From positions 1 to 11,128 of the forward strand of contig JAGUYV010000270.1 of NCBI GenBank assembly GCA_020061125.1: 11,128 nucleotides of DNA, in the 5' to 3' direction. Made by a program: the position numbers and the translations under genes. Source of the stretch: a bacterium (GTDB taxonomy: Bacteria > UBP15 > UBA6099 > DSWB01). The notes below the pieces were generated by a model. That model worked only from the letters and a program-made list of their open reading frames with translations. It was not told the DNA's origin and searched no databases. This document shows, piece after piece, positions 1 through 6,531 of this stretch (positions are counted from its first letter, which is position 1; every line of letters starts with the position of its first letter).

Positions 1-57
1 ATGCGCCACCGGCGTCACGGCCCCGCAATCCTGGCATTCGTACTCGCGAACAGGCAT
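1..57 (-). CDS. FmdB-family zinc-ribbon protein, N-terminal 19 codons only
   Basis: Read on the minus strand this opens with MPVREYECQDCGAVTPVAH and runs off the left edge. The start M-P-x-x-E-Y-x-C-x-x-C-G is the classic N-terminus of the FmdB-type putative regulatory zinc-ribbon family, which are small proteins with a CxxC...CxxC knuckle. Cys8 and Cys11 would be the first zinc-ligand pair; the second pair lies outside the window. The start is supported by a GAGGAG Shine-Dalgarno sequence five bases upstream of the ATG and by a TATAAT box behind it. The gene is divergent from the amidase gene at 192. The exact role of this family is not well established; it was named from the fmd operon of Methylophilus. 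The family call is fairly firm but rests on 19 residues. Confidence 0.7.
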   Translation of the reverse strand, partial: MPVREYECQDCGAVTPVAH

Positions 58-74
58 GGCTTCTCCTCATTATC

Positions 75-80
75 ATTATA
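75..80 (-). promoter_or_regulatory. -10 box of the FmdB-type gene
   Basis: A perfect TATAAT on the minus strand lies 17 bases upstream of the ATG at 57, with the GAGGAG ribosome site between them. The predicted leader is therefore only about ten bases. No convincing -35 hexamer is seen at the usual 16-18 base spacing. Confidence 0.45.
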
Positions 81-120
81 GGTCCAACCAATTCCGGGCG
101 GCAATGCACTTTGTTGGGTT

Positions 121-142
121 CTTCAATACAGTCTGTTTGAAG
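121..142. repeat. 22-bp imperfect palindrome, candidate operator
   Basis: CTTCAA at 121-126 is matched by TTGAAG at 137-142. Inside these arms lie ACAG (128-131) and CTGT (133-136), offset by half a base from the outer dyad. The palindrome sits directly upstream of the -10 box of the amidase gene, covering where its -35 element would lie. This suits a dimeric repressor or activator. That it is an operator is inference from position and symmetry; the regulator is unknown. Confidence 0.35.
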
Positions 143-145
143 ATA

Positions 146-156
146 TGCTATATAAT
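146..156 (+). promoter_or_regulatory. -10 region of the amidase gene
   Basis: TGCTATATAAT contains a perfect TATAAT (151-156) and, in an alternative register, an extended form TGn-TATATA. It lies 35 bases before the ATG at 192. No good -35 hexamer is seen; the palindrome at 121-142 occupies that place, so an activator or a -10-only promoter is plausible. Confidence 0.45.
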
Positions 157-191
157 AAAGTGACAATTCGACCAGTATGCGAGGTGGCGGC

Positions 192-1010
192 ATGAAAATC
201 ACGGCAGCGGTTGTGCAGATGACATCCACCACGGACAAGAAGCGCAATCTCGAGGCCGCGGTGGAGCTGGTGGACCGAGCCGCGGGCATGGGCGCGGAAA
301 TCGCGGCCCTGCCCGAGAACTGGCTGTACATGCGCGGCCCCGGCGACCGCGCACCGCGCGGCGTGGACCTCGAAGGCAAGGAATTGTCCGCACTGCGAGA
401 CCTGGCGCGCACGCGCGGCATCTATCTTCTGGCCGGAACCGTGCCCGAAACCATCAAGGGCAGCAAAAAGGTTTACAACACAAGCCTGCTGTTCGGCCCA
501 AACGGCGGCGTTCTGGCCAGGTACCGCAAAATCCATTTGTTCGACATCACGCTCACGGGCGGGGAAACACACAAAGAGAGCGCGGCCGTGAAGCCAGGCG
601 CCAAAACCGTTGTGGCGCGCACACGGTTTATGAAGGTTGGGCTTTCGGTGTGCTATGACCTGCGGTTTCCAGAGCTATACCGCCGCATGGCCATGAACGG
701 GGCGCGCCTGTTCTTCATTCCCGCGGCATTTACCGAACGCACGGGCCGCGACCACTGGGATGTGTTGCTACGCGCGCGCGCAATTGAGAATCTGTGCTTC
801 GTGCTCGCGCCCGCGCAGTATGGGGCCAACACCGCCAGCCGCGTAACTTATGGCCGAAGCGCCATCATTGACCCCTGGGGCGTTGTGCTGGCCCGCGCTC
901 CGGATATGGAAACTGTGGCTCTGGCGGAACTGGACCTGGATTACCAGGAACGCGTGCGTTCGGATCTGCCCTGCCTGGAACACGCGCGCAAATGGCTATC
1001 CGGCCAGTAA
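192..1010 (+). CDS. Nitrilase-superfamily amidase (Nit1/Nit2-like carbon-nitrogen hydrolase)
   Basis: A 272-residue cytosolic carbon-nitrogen hydrolase, a typical full length for the family. The Glu-Lys-Cys catalytic triad is visible: Glu42 in ALPENW, Lys113 in YRKIHLFD and Cys154 in SVCYDLRFPELYR. The last motif is characteristic of the Nit branch, which includes deaminated-glutathione amidase and omega-amidase. Such enzymes hydrolyse the amide of alpha-keto acid or deaminated glutathione side products (metabolite repair). Which substrate is used here cannot be read from sequence. The chosen start has GAGGTGG four bases upstream. An in-frame ATG 15 bases earlier (177) would put that ribosome site inside the gene and is rejected. 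The gene stands alone: divergent from the FmdB-type gene and followed by a 280-base gap. The superfamily is certain, the substrate is not. Confidence 0.93.
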   Translation: MKITAAVVQMTSTTDKKRNLEAAVELVDRAAGMGAEIAALPENWLYMRGPGDRAPRGVDLEGKELSALRDLARTRGIYLLAGTVPETIKGSKKVYNTSLLFGPNGGVLARYRKIHLFDITLTGGETHKESAAVKPGAKTVVARTRFMKVGLSVCYDLRFPELYRRMAMNGARLFFIPAAFTERTGRDHWDVLLRARAIENLCFVLAPAQYGANTASRVTYGRSAIIDPWGVVLARAPDMETVALAELDLDYQERVRSDLPCLEHARKWLSGQ

Positions 1011-1034
1011 TGTGCACAGCACAAGCATTTTTTT
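1011..1034 (+). terminator. Weak candidate terminator after the amidase gene
   Basis: Immediately after the stop codon, TGTGC (1011-1015) can pair with GCACA (1019-1023) across a three-base loop, followed four bases later by seven T residues (1028-1034). The stem is only 5 bp, so termination is plausible but weak. Confidence 0.25.
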
Positions 1035-1244
1035 GCACTATCCGCAGCACGCTTCACAATTCCCATGATTTCACGATTCGGAAATCCCTTTTATTCAAGC
1101 CCTTTTTCAGTTTTGTTCATTTTGACGCCAATGGCATATTTTTTGATCACATAAAATATCAAATCATGGCGTTGCCATGGAACCGCTACAATGTAAGTGG
1201 AGACAGTGCAAAATATAAATTGAACTATATTTTTTTACAATTCG
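1035..1244. other. AT-rich intergenic stretch with nested inverted repeats
   Basis: No credible gene is seen between the amidase and the PorV-like gene; the stretch is visibly more AT-rich than its flanks. Its centre holds three inverted repeats. ACGCCA (1125-1130) pairs with TGGCGT (1167-1172), and TTTGAT (1142-1147) with ATCAAA (1158-1163). CCA-A-TGGCA (1128-1136, one bulged A) pairs with TGCCATGG (1173-1180). The first and third compete for the same bases. They lie about 70-120 bases upstream of the -10 box at 1248, so they are more likely DNA-level operator structure than part of the downstream leader. Function unknown. Confidence 0.4.
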
Positions 1245-1253
1245 TGGTATAAT
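1245..1253 (+). promoter_or_regulatory. Extended -10 promoter of the PorV-like gene
   Basis: TGGTATAAT is a perfect extended -10 (TGn-TATAAT) 37 bases before the chosen ATG. Upstream is a T-rich run. TTGAAC at 1220-1225 is 22 bases away, too far to act as a -35, which fits extended -10 use. Confidence 0.6.
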
Positions 1254-1256
1254 GCG

Positions 1257-1284
1257 ATCAGGAGGCATGGCGATTATCAGGAGG
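1257..1284 (+). promoter_or_regulatory. Duplicated ribosome-binding motif
   Basis: The nine bases ATCAGGAGG occur twice, at 1257-1265 and 1276-1284. Only the second has correct spacing (six bases) to the ATG at 1291, and that ATG begins a textbook signal peptide. The first is one base before an in-frame ATG (1267), too close to serve it. This decides the start at 1291. Confidence 0.6.
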
Positions 1285-1290
1285 TCTCCC

Positions 1291-2184
1291 ATGAAAAAAC
1301 TGTATGCAACACTCACGCTGCTGATGGGTGTTTGCCTGTTGCCGTCCATGGCCATGGCCGAAGGCACGGTGGGCAGCGTGTTTCTGCTGGTGGGTACGGA
1401 CGCCCGGTGCGAAGGCATGGGCGGCGCGTGCATCGCCACGGTCAAAGGTTCTCCGGCGGTTTCCTACAACCCCGCGGCCATGGCCGAAAGCTCCGGCCAG
1501 TCCGCCAGTTTCATGCACAATGAAACCGTGCTGGATTTGAGCCAGGAATACATTTCCTATGTGAGCAGCTATGGCGGAACCGCCTGGGGCGGCAGCCTTA
1601 TTTATTACGATATGGGTTCCCAGCAGCGCTACACAACCGACAACTTGTCCAGCGGATCGTTCAGGCCCAAGAGCTACGCGTTCACCATCGGATACGGCAA
1701 ACAGGCCAACAAACAGGTGTCATGGGGCCTGGCCGCCAAGTATGTGAAGGAAGAAATTGACGACGCCGCGGGCACGGCCTTCGCCCTGGATGCGGGCCTG
1801 CTCTACAAGCCCTCGAATTCCAACTGGCGCTTCGCGGGCGTTTTGAGCAACTTCGGCACCAAAATCAAAGTGGGTTCGGTTTCCGATCCCCTGCCCCTCA
1901 CCTTCAAGGCCGGCGCCGCGTACACCATGCCCCGCATGCCCCTCACGCTCACCACAGATGCTTACTTCATCAAAAACGCGGACCCCGAATACCACTTCGG
2001 CGCCGAGTATTTGATCTCCAATTACATCGGCGTGCGCGCCGGTTACAATTCGGACGACGACCTGGACAACGGGTTCACCTTCGGACTCGGGTTCTACCAG
2101 CAGCAGTTCGGCGTGGACTATGCCTATATCCCCATGGGCGTGTTCGGCGATTCGCACCGGTTCACTCTGTCCGCGAATTTCTGA
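1291..2184 (+). CDS. PorV/PorQ-family outer-membrane beta-barrel protein
   Basis: A 297-residue exported protein. Residues 1-23 form a signal peptide (Lys-Lys, hydrophobic core, AMA cleavage before Glu24). Just after it comes the family signature: RCEGMGGACIA at about 39-49, then SPAVSYNPAAMA at 54-65. This gMGgA...d.sA...NPA pattern marks the PorV/PorQ (UPF0164, FadL-like) group. The rest is alternating amphipathic strands rich in Tyr, Gly and Asn, ending in Phe297, the usual barrel recognition residue. It is smaller than Bacteroidota PorV, which plugs the SprA translocon and shuttles type IX cargo. Many relatives in other phyla have no assigned role. The next gene encodes an SprA-like giant barrel, which makes partnership plausible. 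It has its own extended -10 promoter and a strong terminator, so it is probably monocistronic. Family call good; function inferred. Confidence 0.82.
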   Translation: MKKLYATLTLLMGVCLLPSMAMAEGTVGSVFLLVGTDARCEGMGGACIATVKGSPAVSYNPAAMAESSGQSASFMHNETVLDLSQEYISYVSSYGGTAWGGSLIYYDMGSQQRYTTDNLSSGSFRPKSYAFTIGYGKQANKQVSWGLAAKYVKEEIDDAAGTAFALDAGLLYKPSNSNWRFAGVLSNFGTKIKVGSVSDPLPLTFKAGAAYTMPRMPLTLTTDAYFIKNADPEYHFGAEYLISNYIGVRAGYNSDDDLDNGFTFGLGFYQQQFGVDYAYIPMGVFGDSHRFTLSANF

Positions 2185-2209
2185 CGCCGCAGACTCTCAC
2201 GAAAAATAC

Positions 2210-2259
2210 AAAAACAGGCGCCCCTTGCAAGAGGGGCGCTTTTCGTTGCCTGTTTTTTT
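2210..2259 (+). terminator. Nested two-stage intrinsic terminator
   Basis: The inner hairpin GCGCCCCTT (2218-2226) pairs with GAGGGGCGC (2231-2239) around a GCAA tetraloop and is followed by TTTT (2240-2243). An outer pairing, AAAAACAGGC (2210-2219) with GCCTGTTTTT (2248-2257), brackets the inner hairpin, shares two bases with it and ends in seven T residues. Either one should stop transcription coming from the PorV-like gene. Confidence 0.88.
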
Positions 2260-2269
2260 CCCCCGTGTG

Positions 2270-2275
2270 TATAAT
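2270..2275 (+). promoter_or_regulatory. -10 box for the SprA-like gene, probable leaderless start
   Basis: A perfect TATAAT ends six bases before the ATG at 2282. The usual distance from -10 to +1 would place the first transcribed base at or next to the start codon. There is no purine-rich ribosome site between terminator and ATG, so a leaderless mRNA is the simplest reading. Confidence 0.5.
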
Positions 2276-2281
2276 TATCTA

Positions 2282-5200
2282 ATGCACAGCCCGCGCGTCG
2301 CGCCCGGAATTCTCCTTGCCGCACTGGCCGCGTTTTTGTTTGCGCCATCGTCCGCCATGCGCGCGCGCGCGGCGCAGTCCCCGGCTTTTTATTCCAACAT
2401 GATTATGGATTTCAACACGGGCAAGCCCGTGTTCGTGCAAACGCCAGACGGCGATGTGTCCGGCCGCCTGTATGATCTGGCGCCCGGGGATCGCCGCATT
2501 CTGGTCGTGCCTTCGCGCGTGGCTGCACCCCTGGCCGCTTACACCGGAGTTCTGGACGCGGACCGCAACGCCACGGATTCAAGCGGCATGCTCCGCGCCC
2601 TGGGCGCGGCCGCGGCCATCGAACCCCTGTCCATGCCCTACTTCGAAAATCTTCTCCAATCCGCTCCGGACCAGGCTCCGCAGTCCGGCCCCGCTCCGCC
2701 ATTTGGACAGTCTCCGCAGGATCAAGACGGGGACCGGCAGGATCGAAAAATCAAATTCGACATCCGCGGCTACCGCTACATCAAATTCCGGCAGTACAGC
2801 TCATCGGGGGATTCGCAGACATTTCTCTCGCAGAACGGGCTGTTCACCTACGGCGACACCATCGAGCAGGGCACCAGCCTGCAAATCTCGGCCAAGCGCG
2901 ACGACATCGAGCTTTCTGGAACCATCAACGAGCTGCCCCTGCAGGAGCGCGACCTGGCTTTCGACATCCTCTACGGCGCATACGGCGTCAAACTCGGCGA
3001 CTTCAATTCCGAATTCAAAGGCGGCACGCTGGCCTCGCTCAACAAGCGCATCACCGGCGCAGAAATCCTCTACGAATCGCCCAAATACGATTTCGGATTC
3101 GTGTCCTCGCAGGCGCGCAGCCAGCCACGCACCATCAGTTTCAACGGCAACAACACCCACGGCCCCTACGACCTGAACACCTTTGAAATCGTGGCCGGCA
3201 GCGCGCAGGTGCTGCTCAACGGCCAGCCCATGCCCGAACACATGTACGATCTCGATTATTACGCGGGCCAGATCTCCTTCTGCTCCACCACCCTGCCCCC
3301 GAAATGCACACCCATAAAAACCTCGGACACCGTGCAGGTGACCTTCGAGCAGAAGCTGCTGCTGTCACTCACCGCAGGCAATCTGCAGGGTTTCAGCGGA
3401 GCGTACAAACTGCCCGGGCAAAAAGGAAAAATCGGAATGGCCTGGCTGACGCAGGAGGCAAACCGCGCCGCGCAGAGCGCACGAAGAAACAACACGGAAA
3501 CCTTCTCCGGAGCGCAACTCCTGGCCCAGGGCGCGACCGAGGAACAGCAGCGCATCATTTTCCTGGACCCGCCCAACAGCCGTTTCACCTCCGCGGGACT
3601 CGAATTCATCGTCAGAAACACTGTGACCGTGCACAGGAACGGACAACTCCTGGATCCGGTTTCAGATTTCAGCATCCCCTACAGAGGCTACGCCTCGGGC
3701 CGCATAGACCTGGCGCAGACGCCCTCTACCGCGGACTCGTTCACGGTGAATTATTCCTATTATGTGGATGACTTCATCAATGTAAGCCAGCAGGAGGAAA
3801 TCCGCGAAACCGGGGACATCGTGTTCACGCTCCAGCGCTCGCAGGTGTTCGCTGGCTCCGAGGTCGTTCACTACTGCACCAACCCCACCTGCACAGGCCC
3901 GGATCTCCTGTCCCCCGGCCCGGCCGCGGATTATGAAATTGACGAAACGAACAACACGCTCATCATTCACTCCGTGAAACGCCCGAACGAGATTGACGGC
4001 GCGTTCCTGCAAATCACCTACTACTATGTGCCCTCCGAAGCGCCCGAGGCCACGGACTTCGATCACACCGTGCGCAACATCTTCGGCGCATACAAGATCG
4101 GCGGCAACACAAGCATTGAATTCGAAAGCGCCACCAGCAACAGCGACGCCGCTAAAACGCCCATCCAGGTCATGAACGAAGTCGTGGCGCGCCCGGCCGC
4201 GGACATTACCTGCCCCGCCACGCTCACTCCCGCGCCCGAATGCCAGTACATTCTGGCCAACACCAAAATCGAGGAAAACTCCGAATCCATCCGCATCAAC
4301 AACAACCCGATCACCCTGCGCCGCGGCGCGGACTACACCCTCGACGCCGACACCTCGCGCCTCACCTTCACAGGAGGCGTCACCATCCCCGCGGGCGCCG
4401 TGGTGTACGCCAACTACCGGTACAATCCCGACATAGATCTTGGCCTGGTCACCGGCAACGCCACGCGACTCACCGCGACCACCAAACTGCGCAACATCTC
4501 TCTGACCGTTTCAAAGCACGGCGCCGACCCCTTCTTCGCGCCCATCGGCGGCAACACCACCCTCGAAACCAGCCGCCTGGACACCACTCTGTCCTTTCCT
4601 GTTTCAGAAACGCTCACCATTGACGCCGTGCGCTCGAAATTCAAAACCGCGGAAGACATTTACGAAACCCACAACACCACCACACGCGACAACACCACGC
4701 GCATCACCTGGTCCCCGGGCGGCCGCTCCTGGCTCCAGAGCGCGGCCTGGTCCTTCGGCGGCACGGACACAAGCGACGACCGCCCCACGCCGGCCACGGA
4801 CAACACGCGCCGCACGCGCTCCCTGGAATTCGACATCCTCGTCCCGAAGTTCAAGAACATGAAGTTCAACACCTCCTTCGGGTCCGAGCAGTACACGGAC
4901 AACACCGCGCTCACGGACAACACGAAATCCTCGTTCAGCAACATGGCCCTTTCCTACAAGCCCCGCAACGAACTCTCCCTTGACCTCACCATCCAGAAGA
5001 CCGGCGTGGACTCGACAGGCCCCACGGGAAACAATTCGAGCGCCAACACCGCGCGCAGCATGCTCCTCACCTGGCAGCCCGTTCCTCTCATCACGCTGAC
5101 AGCGGACATCAACTCGCAACACCAGGCAAACTCCAGCGCGGACATCGAGGACACCACCATAGACACCACCACCGTGCGCCTCACCACGCTCCCCTTCTGG

Positions 5201-5866
5201 AGAATTCGCGTGTTCACCTATGGTCTCACCCAGCAGGACCGGCCCAGCCAGTTCACGGGCGGCACCCAGAGCAATGTGCAGAATGTCTCATTCACCACGG
5301 ACGCGGGCAACGGCGTCTCCATTACGCCCACGCACACCATTTCCAGTTCCTCCTCGGCTTACACCTCTTCCAAAACCACGCTCGATTCCATACGCGTGGA
5401 ATACCTGCCTGCGGAGCAACCCTGGGAAGCCTCGCTTCTCACGGAAACAAGCGGCACCAGCAGCCTTTCCTCAACGGCCGCGCAATCCAACACGGACACG
5501 AACCGGCTTTCCTGGGATCTCAAATACAAATTCACTCCCTACACCAGCATCCTGTACCGCAACAGCAACAACAGCACGACGCACAGAAGCGAAACGATCT
5601 CCACGAACTCCGAACAGCGCCACACATTCCAGTTCGAGCACCAGGTCCAGAACAAATGGGTCCTGCGGGCCAGCTACATCCTCTTCGACCGCAGCGCCGT
5701 GTTCGACACTTCCGAGCGCAACTTGGAAATCAATTCCGAATACCGCCTGTCGGAAATTCTTTTCTGGAACTTCAATTACCGCATCATAGGATACGACTCC
5801 CCGCAGCGCCCGGAAACCAGCCACGACGGCCAGATCCTCGAAACCGAACTCCGGCTTCAGTTCTGA
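2282..5866 (+). CDS. Giant SprA-like outer-membrane beta-barrel / surface protein
   Basis: A 1194-residue protein. Residues 1-31 are a signal peptide with a hydrophobic core at about 9-20. An N-terminal globular part covers 35-120, and a Pro/Gln/Asp-rich linker about 125-155. From 158 to 300 come barrel-type strands with YGVKLGDFNSEFKGGTL, LNKRITGAEILYE and NGNNTHGPYDL. I recognise these motifs from SprA-like and related giant barrels that lead into DY modules. Four such modules follow (303-355, 441-493, 521-583, 661-713). Residues 720-1194 are Thr/Ser/Asn-rich alternating strands ending in Phe1194. Bacteroidota SprA is about twice as long, so this would be a reduced or distinct relative. Exactly six cysteines exist, in three tight pairs. 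The start at 2282 is chosen for the signal peptide; the open frame extends upstream to 2120, but across the terminator. No Shine-Dalgarno is visible. Alternatives: an orphan surface adhesin or transporter. Outer-membrane location is likely, the SprA relation is moderate inference. Confidence 0.75.
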   Translation: MHSPRVAPGILLAALAAFLFAPSSAMRARAAQSPAFYSNMIMDFNTGKPVFVQTPDGDVSGRLYDLAPGDRRILVVPSRVAAPLAAYTGVLDADRNATDSSGMLRALGAAAAIEPLSMPYFENLLQSAPDQAPQSGPAPPFGQSPQDQDGDRQDRKIKFDIRGYRYIKFRQYSSSGDSQTFLSQNGLFTYGDTIEQGTSLQISAKRDDIELSGTINELPLQERDLAFDILYGAYGVKLGDFNSEFKGGTLASLNKRITGAEILYESPKYDFGFVSSQARSQPRTISFNGNNTHGPYDLNTFEIVAGSAQVLLNGQPMPEHMYDLDYYAGQISFCSTTLPPKCTPIKTSDTVQVTFEQKLLLSLTAGNLQGFSGAYKLPGQKGKIGMAWLTQEANRAAQSARRNNTETFSGAQLLAQGATEEQQRIIFLDPPNSRFTSAGLEFIVRNTVTVHRNGQLLDPVSDFSIPYRGYASGRIDLAQTPSTADSFTVNYSYYVDDFINVSQQEEIRETGDIVFTLQRSQVFAGSEVVHYCTNPTCTGPDLLSPGPAADYEIDETNNTLIIHSVKRPNEIDGAFLQITYYYVPSEAPEATDFDHTVRNIFGAYKIGGNTSIEFESATSNSDAAKTPIQVMNEVVARPAADITCPATLTPAPECQYILANTKIEENSESIRINNNPITLRRGADYTLDADTSRLTFTGGVTIPAGAVVYANYRYNPDIDLGLVTGNATRLTATTKLRNISLTVSKHGADPFFAPIGGNTTLETSRLDTTLSFPVSETLTIDAVRSKFKTAEDIYETHNTTTRDNTTRITWSPGGRSWLQSAAWSFGGTDTSDDRPTPATDNTRRTRSLEFDILVPKFKNMKFNTSFGSEQYTDNTALTDNTKSSFSNMALSYKPRNELSLDLTIQKTGVDSTGPTGNNSSANTARSMLLTWQPVPLITLTADINSQHQANSSADIEDTTIDTTTVRLTTLPFWRIRVFTYGLTQQDRPSQFTGGTQSNVQNVSFTTDAGNGVSITPTHTISSSSSAYTSSKTTLDSIRVEYLPAEQPWEASLLTETSGTSSLSSTAAQSNTDTNRLSWDLKYKFTPYTSILYRNSNNSTTHRSETISTNSEQRHTFQFEHQVQNKWVLRASYILFDRSAVFDTSERNLEINSEYRLSEILFWNFNYRIIGYDSPQRPETSHDGQILETELRLQF
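3188..4420 (+). repeat. Four diverged DY-type beta modules within the giant barrel protein
   Basis: Protein-level repeats at residues 303-355, 441-493, 521-583 and 661-713. The shared pattern is: strand, N-G-x (for example LLNGQPM, HRNGQLL, RINNNPI), a DY-like turn (YDLDYY, SDFSIPY, ADYEID, ADYTLD), a strand like G-x-I-x-F, then a strand ending V-x-Y/F-x-Y. Modules 1 and 3 carry short inserted cysteine loops, and a third such loop precedes module 4. DNA identity between copies is low, so these are old duplications. Confidence 0.6.
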
Positions 5867-5909
5867 CATGAAATAGCCAATGACAACCGGGTGATTTATG
5901 CTTTGCGAT

Positions 5910-5942
5910 GGACTTGCATTAAAACGCGCGCGCAAAAAGTCC
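5910..5942. repeat. Inverted repeat between convergent genes
   Basis: GGACTT (5910-5915) pairs with AAGTCC (5937-5942), enclosing an A-rich stretch and a self-complementary GCGCGC core. It lies in the 81-base gap between the convergent barrel and membrane-protein genes. No T-run follows on either strand, so it is a poor classical terminator; a bidirectional role is possible. Confidence 0.3.
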
Positions 5943-5947
5943 GAGGA

Positions 5948-6412
5948 TTACGCCCAGCCCTTGAGCCAGATGGTGATCACCAGCAGGCTGGCGAAGGCGA
6001 TGATCACGAGCGACCGCGAGAAAATGCCTTCGGCGCGCTCACGGCCCGAGTTTTTCCAGGTTTCATCGTAAAGCGCGTCGTCCGCCAGGTATTCGCCGGG
6101 GATGAAGAATCCAAATGCGTGATCAATCGAGCAGATGGCGCGCTGGATGTCGCAGTGCCGCTTGTAGTTTTTGATCAGGTGGTAGCACTGCATATTGGCG
6201 ATGACGATGACGAGCACGGTGGCCAGCGCCCTGGCCGCGCCCGAATTGAGCGCCTGCCGCAGTCCGGGATGATACAGCACAAACACAATGCCCAGGGTGT
6301 AAAACAGCACGGACACCCCACCGGTCACAAACTCCGAGCGACGCCGGTACAGCAGTTCCTGCTTGTGCGCATTGTATGCCGTGGTCAGAATCTGAACCTT
6401 GTCCATTTCCAT
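5948..6412 (-). CDS. Small three-helix membrane protein of unknown function
   Basis: A 154-residue protein not recognised as a known family. It has a charged N-terminus with an RRR cluster (23-25). Predicted transmembrane segments are about 27-47, 61-80 and 130-150. Between the second and third is a roughly 50-residue hydrophilic, His/Cys/Asp-containing domain that by the positive-inside rule could face either side. The ATG at 6412 (MEMDKVQ) is preceded by GAGGAGG at ten bases; a second in-frame ATG at 6406 is 16 bases away and less likely, and the upstream ATG at 6454 has no ribosome site. The gene is convergent with the giant barrel gene and divergent from the foldase gene, so it is a lone transcription unit. 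Hydrophobicity and a clean ribosome site argue it is real. Confidence 0.72.
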   Translation of the reverse strand: MEMDKVQILTTAYNAHKQELLYRRRSEFVTGGVSVLFYTLGIVFVLYHPGLRQALNSGAARALATVLVIVIANMQCYHLIKNYKRHCDIQRAICSIDHAFGFFIPGEYLADDALYDETWKNSGRERAEGIFSRSLVIIAFASLLVITIWLKGWA

Positions 6413-6531
6413 GCCCGCGGGGCCTCCTCGGCGACAATATGTTCGTGGATACAAATTTTCATCATCCTATAACAACCATGCAACATTGGCAAGCCCCTCG
6501 AAAGGGCGCGGAAATGTCCCGGGAGCCGCCA

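Noticed and set aside
121-142. LexA box in the amidase promoter
   Set aside because: The inner ACAG/CTGT order is the reverse of the CTGT-N8-ACAG enterobacterial box, and neither the spacing nor the other known LexA consensus fits.
1142-1163. FNR- or CRP-like binding site (TTTGAT...ATCAAA)
   Set aside because: The half-site spacing is ten bases, whereas FNR needs four; CRP half-sites TGTGA/TCACA are not present as a pair.
2120-2281. N-terminal extension of the giant barrel frame
   Set aside because: It overlaps the end of the PorV-like gene and reads through a strong terminator, and the signal peptide begins only at 2282.
3280-5866. Possible foreign (horizontally acquired) origin of the giant barrel gene, from its many ACC and AAC codons
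   Set aside because: Thr/Asn/Ser richness is expected of barrel strands and extracellular loops, and its GC-rich third positions resemble those of neighbouring genes.
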